From the NCBI GenBank assembly GCA_001839685.1, contig MLAK01001348.1, positions 52,222-116,221 on the forward strand: 64,000 bases of DNA, written 5' to 3'. Position 1 is the first letter of the stretch. Each line of letters starts with the position of its first letter. The translations under genes were made by a program, and so were the position numbers. Shown here piece by piece: positions 63,301 to 64,000 of this stretch. Below the pieces are notes generated by a model. The model saw nothing but the letters and a program-made list of their open reading frames with translations, did no database searches and was not told where the DNA came from. The stretch is from Tritrichomonas foetus. Taxonomy: Eukaryota; Parabasalia; Tritrichomonadida; Tritrichomonadidae.

Positions 63301-63955
63301 ATTTTAGTATATCATTTGATAAAGCAAGATCTGCTTGGTTCAACAAGTTATTAAATTGTTTAGATAAATGGTTAAAATTAACATCATCAGAAAGAACAAG
63401 TGGAAGCAAACTATCAATTTTCCTTAAATTTGCATACGTCATAAATACGGCAGGAAGGGTTTTAAGTTGTGAAAGTGTCGAAGTATCTGTTTGTGAGATC
63501 AAATCTACTAATTGTTGATGATATATTGTGTGAGGTGGTATTTTCATTAATGACTTGGATATTTCTTCAAGAATTGCTGCTGCTTGGCACGATGACATTA
63601 TTAAAATATCCTGATAATGTTTATGAGAGGATTTTCTATTACCATCGATCATTGCTAGACATCTTAAGCTATCATATAATAGTGTTTTACTGCTATTCTG
63701 GAATGTATTAACATAGATTGCTCTGGAGGCAGTGTTGATGTGTGGTGGAAGTGATATAGAAAAGTCTTCCAATTTCTCAAATATTTGTGTGATTAACTCA
63801 TTAATTTTATCATTTTGTTTGCCATCTTCTTCATTGAAGCCATTTAATATCTCATCAAACATTTGCACTATTTCATTTGGTGATAAAACTGGTAATTTTA
63901 CCAATAATGATTCCGTAATCATAATCTTTTTATGTTCAAGAGATGTAAATTTCAT
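60329..63955 (-). CDS. Large helical protein with talin/I-LWEQ-like C-terminus
   Basis: A 1,208-residue, almost wholly alpha-helical protein with Ser/Leu/Asn-rich amphipathic helices resembling talin or vinculin helical bundles. The C-terminus has a charged coiled coil (RQEEIAARKKEAEERR) and then MKRLELESKIIQARMAVEHQ plus KNKLASL. That pattern (LELE...ARM...) recalls the last helix of the I/LWEQ (THATCH) actin-binding domain of talin and Sla2/HIP1R. The FERM or ANTH head of those proteins is not seen at the N-terminus. An acidic Glu stretch (LKEEEEEEIEQIPELTEPEE) lies near residue 450. Actin linkage is a tentative inference. The frame opens with TTG at 63958; ATG 63955 is used. An alternative ATG lies 33 bases in. 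Confidence 0.75.
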   Translation of the reverse strand: MKFTSLEHKKIMITESLLVKLPVLSPNEIVQMFDEILNGFNEEDGKQNDKINELITQIFEKLEDFSISLPPHINTASRAIYVNTFQNSSKTLLYDSLRCLAMIDGNRKSSHKHYQDILIMSSCQAAAILEEISKSLMKIPPHTIYHQQLVDLISQTDTSTLSQLKTLPAVFMTYANLRKIDSLLPLVLSDDVNFNHLSKQFNNLLNQADLALSNDILKSMDYLVNCLEIQGIYEDFVQEASDLLQHTTRGLTFNLDIMSKLSNLFIIFESQASNEINHLAARFDKMDDAKYYINNINQYKPILSQWITPTASTSETLLKTSIQSNVSSLLYSLTLCKNLIHSNPNKIPFNFSIPRSQIDQIIAHIAIAQKQGINVDKYLPLSSRLAEILPIIDKSCDQLFIKSANEKSIVSLSQSIPELIDIIKGLQQLVGPIDIIQNNDNNLKEEEEEEIEQIPELTEPEEKIEIDTFELVLSVYKTINSLNYTNDEEIKNINEIILSFCHDIETLPDLEPLREFSMKIKEYLDNKQYQNIANLKTELAQYLVDRINWQSNIINNIPLGDINDSFIDKQRELNELSLNYINSSSKSNDLQKLSKIAADTQSLTVCSYKYYSLIPSNLYMDLYQTSIQMWGSLLELFGDPTNISIKRSFRSIARLMAGLSYLVEDASFLQNENENTNLNNISEFNRKKVNLLAAICLMYQNTAIIISLFSSSPIYEVYQIALTKSLPPLHQTMSEINDISNQILKLNSLQKVGEKYQTHLKVVEESFVKFSHSFKEPKSLKSLIEIVQCLHTSLNQIAKISSELNDVVVQVPDTNSASKLPKRILLPSLSNVQKLTSSEAFALLEKVFNELSNEHNRIRKCLFDSSDVKNDEIVETTLNFLKIGEEFVKAIFQTSNSTINISIQEDLASSASLLISSFDNFNKSVKSRLLLKSNWVDEANLSLNLILEESKKIFMLGQKNVELEDEDKKKKDDADRQIQIKFDEAATPIKLARSELDSLLLSLNELSESLNRDWATDICKLGVNSTNALSKIIIYTSDHPSEILTSVDSLVQTSHEIFDSIKVFINSIHNISQCQLSDIEEAVINSVSLLNSITQSLNSHYAPKSADSQILNETILEIIKGLENIKKTMEETIRKRNERIEASKKRQEEIAARKKEAEERRKNAPKVESNVRAPGKTHEQLMKRLELESKIIQARMAVEHQKNKLASL

Positions 63956-63967
63956 CAAATTTTTATA

Positions 63968-63979
63968 TAATGAAATTGA
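63968..63979 (-). promoter_or_regulatory. Candidate initiator before the talin-like gene
   Basis: On the minus strand, TCAATTTCATTA lies 12 bases before ATG 63955. It matches the two-part trichomonad Inr (TCAYTWYTCATTA) with one base missing. The window ends 21 bases later. Confidence 0.4.
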
Positions 63980-64000
63980 GTGTCCACTAACTCCAATACT

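Overview
The window reads as protist nuclear DNA. It is AT-rich and its long open frames run uninterrupted by introns. It encodes eukaryotic signalling and trafficking families: RhoGAP, Rab, a Ser/Thr kinase, PPP phosphatases, calnexin, a SCY1-like pseudokinase, LIM, Myb, a TRF4-type poly(A) polymerase, and a flagellar CFAP47/hydin-like giant. Short 5' leaders, TCA-type motifs just before several ATGs, a very large coiled-coil protein and a surface beta-helix protein all fit a parabasalid (trichomonad, possibly Tritrichomonas). That assignment is inference. Both strands carry genes, there are no operons, and gaps are mostly 0.3-2 kb.

Layout. 1-6,000 (+): RhoGAP, a microbial-type PARG fold, and a SCY1-like pseudokinase gene interrupted by one in-frame TAA. 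6,100-6,860 (-): a decayed RCC1-repeat/coiled-coil gene. 7,153-20,806 (+): a type I surface protein built of IGGG repeats, an intact PP1-like phosphatase, and a 2,980-residue CFAP47-like flagellar protein. 21,075-26,407: calnexin (-) diverging from an armadillo-like protein (+), then a four-LIM protein (+). 26.4-30.2 kb is gene-poor: broken reading frames, one small hypothetical gene, and copy A of a 1.1 kb DNA transposon. 30,245-30,318 is tRNA-Lys(CTT). 30.6-38.6 kb: a Rab-like GTPase, a Cys/His protein with a possible papain-like fold, a purine-rich microsatellite containing an assembly gap, a hypothetical basic protein, an HxxxDG acyltransferase and a non-canonical poly(A) polymerase. 39.9-50.8 kb: one 3,620-residue coiled-coil gene with about seven ~87-residue repeats near its C-terminus. 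50.8-55.2 kb: gene fragments, a small gene broken by TGA, and transposon copy B. 55.2-64 kb (-): a catalytically dead PPP homologue, a kinase with Sel1-like repeats, a one-repeat Myb protein with a frameshift in an A11 run, and a 1,208-residue helical protein with a talin-like C-terminus.

The genes do not form one pathway. The points most worth a second look are these. The transposon family has two copies, each with 14-bp inverted termini and its own perfect 8-bp target duplication. The phosphatase homologue has lost nearly every metal-binding residue. Premature stops sit mainly where CAA (Gln) or CGA (Arg) is expected, which suggests C-to-T decay. Several ORF starts had to be moved to the first in-frame ATG because the longest frame opened with TTG or GTG.
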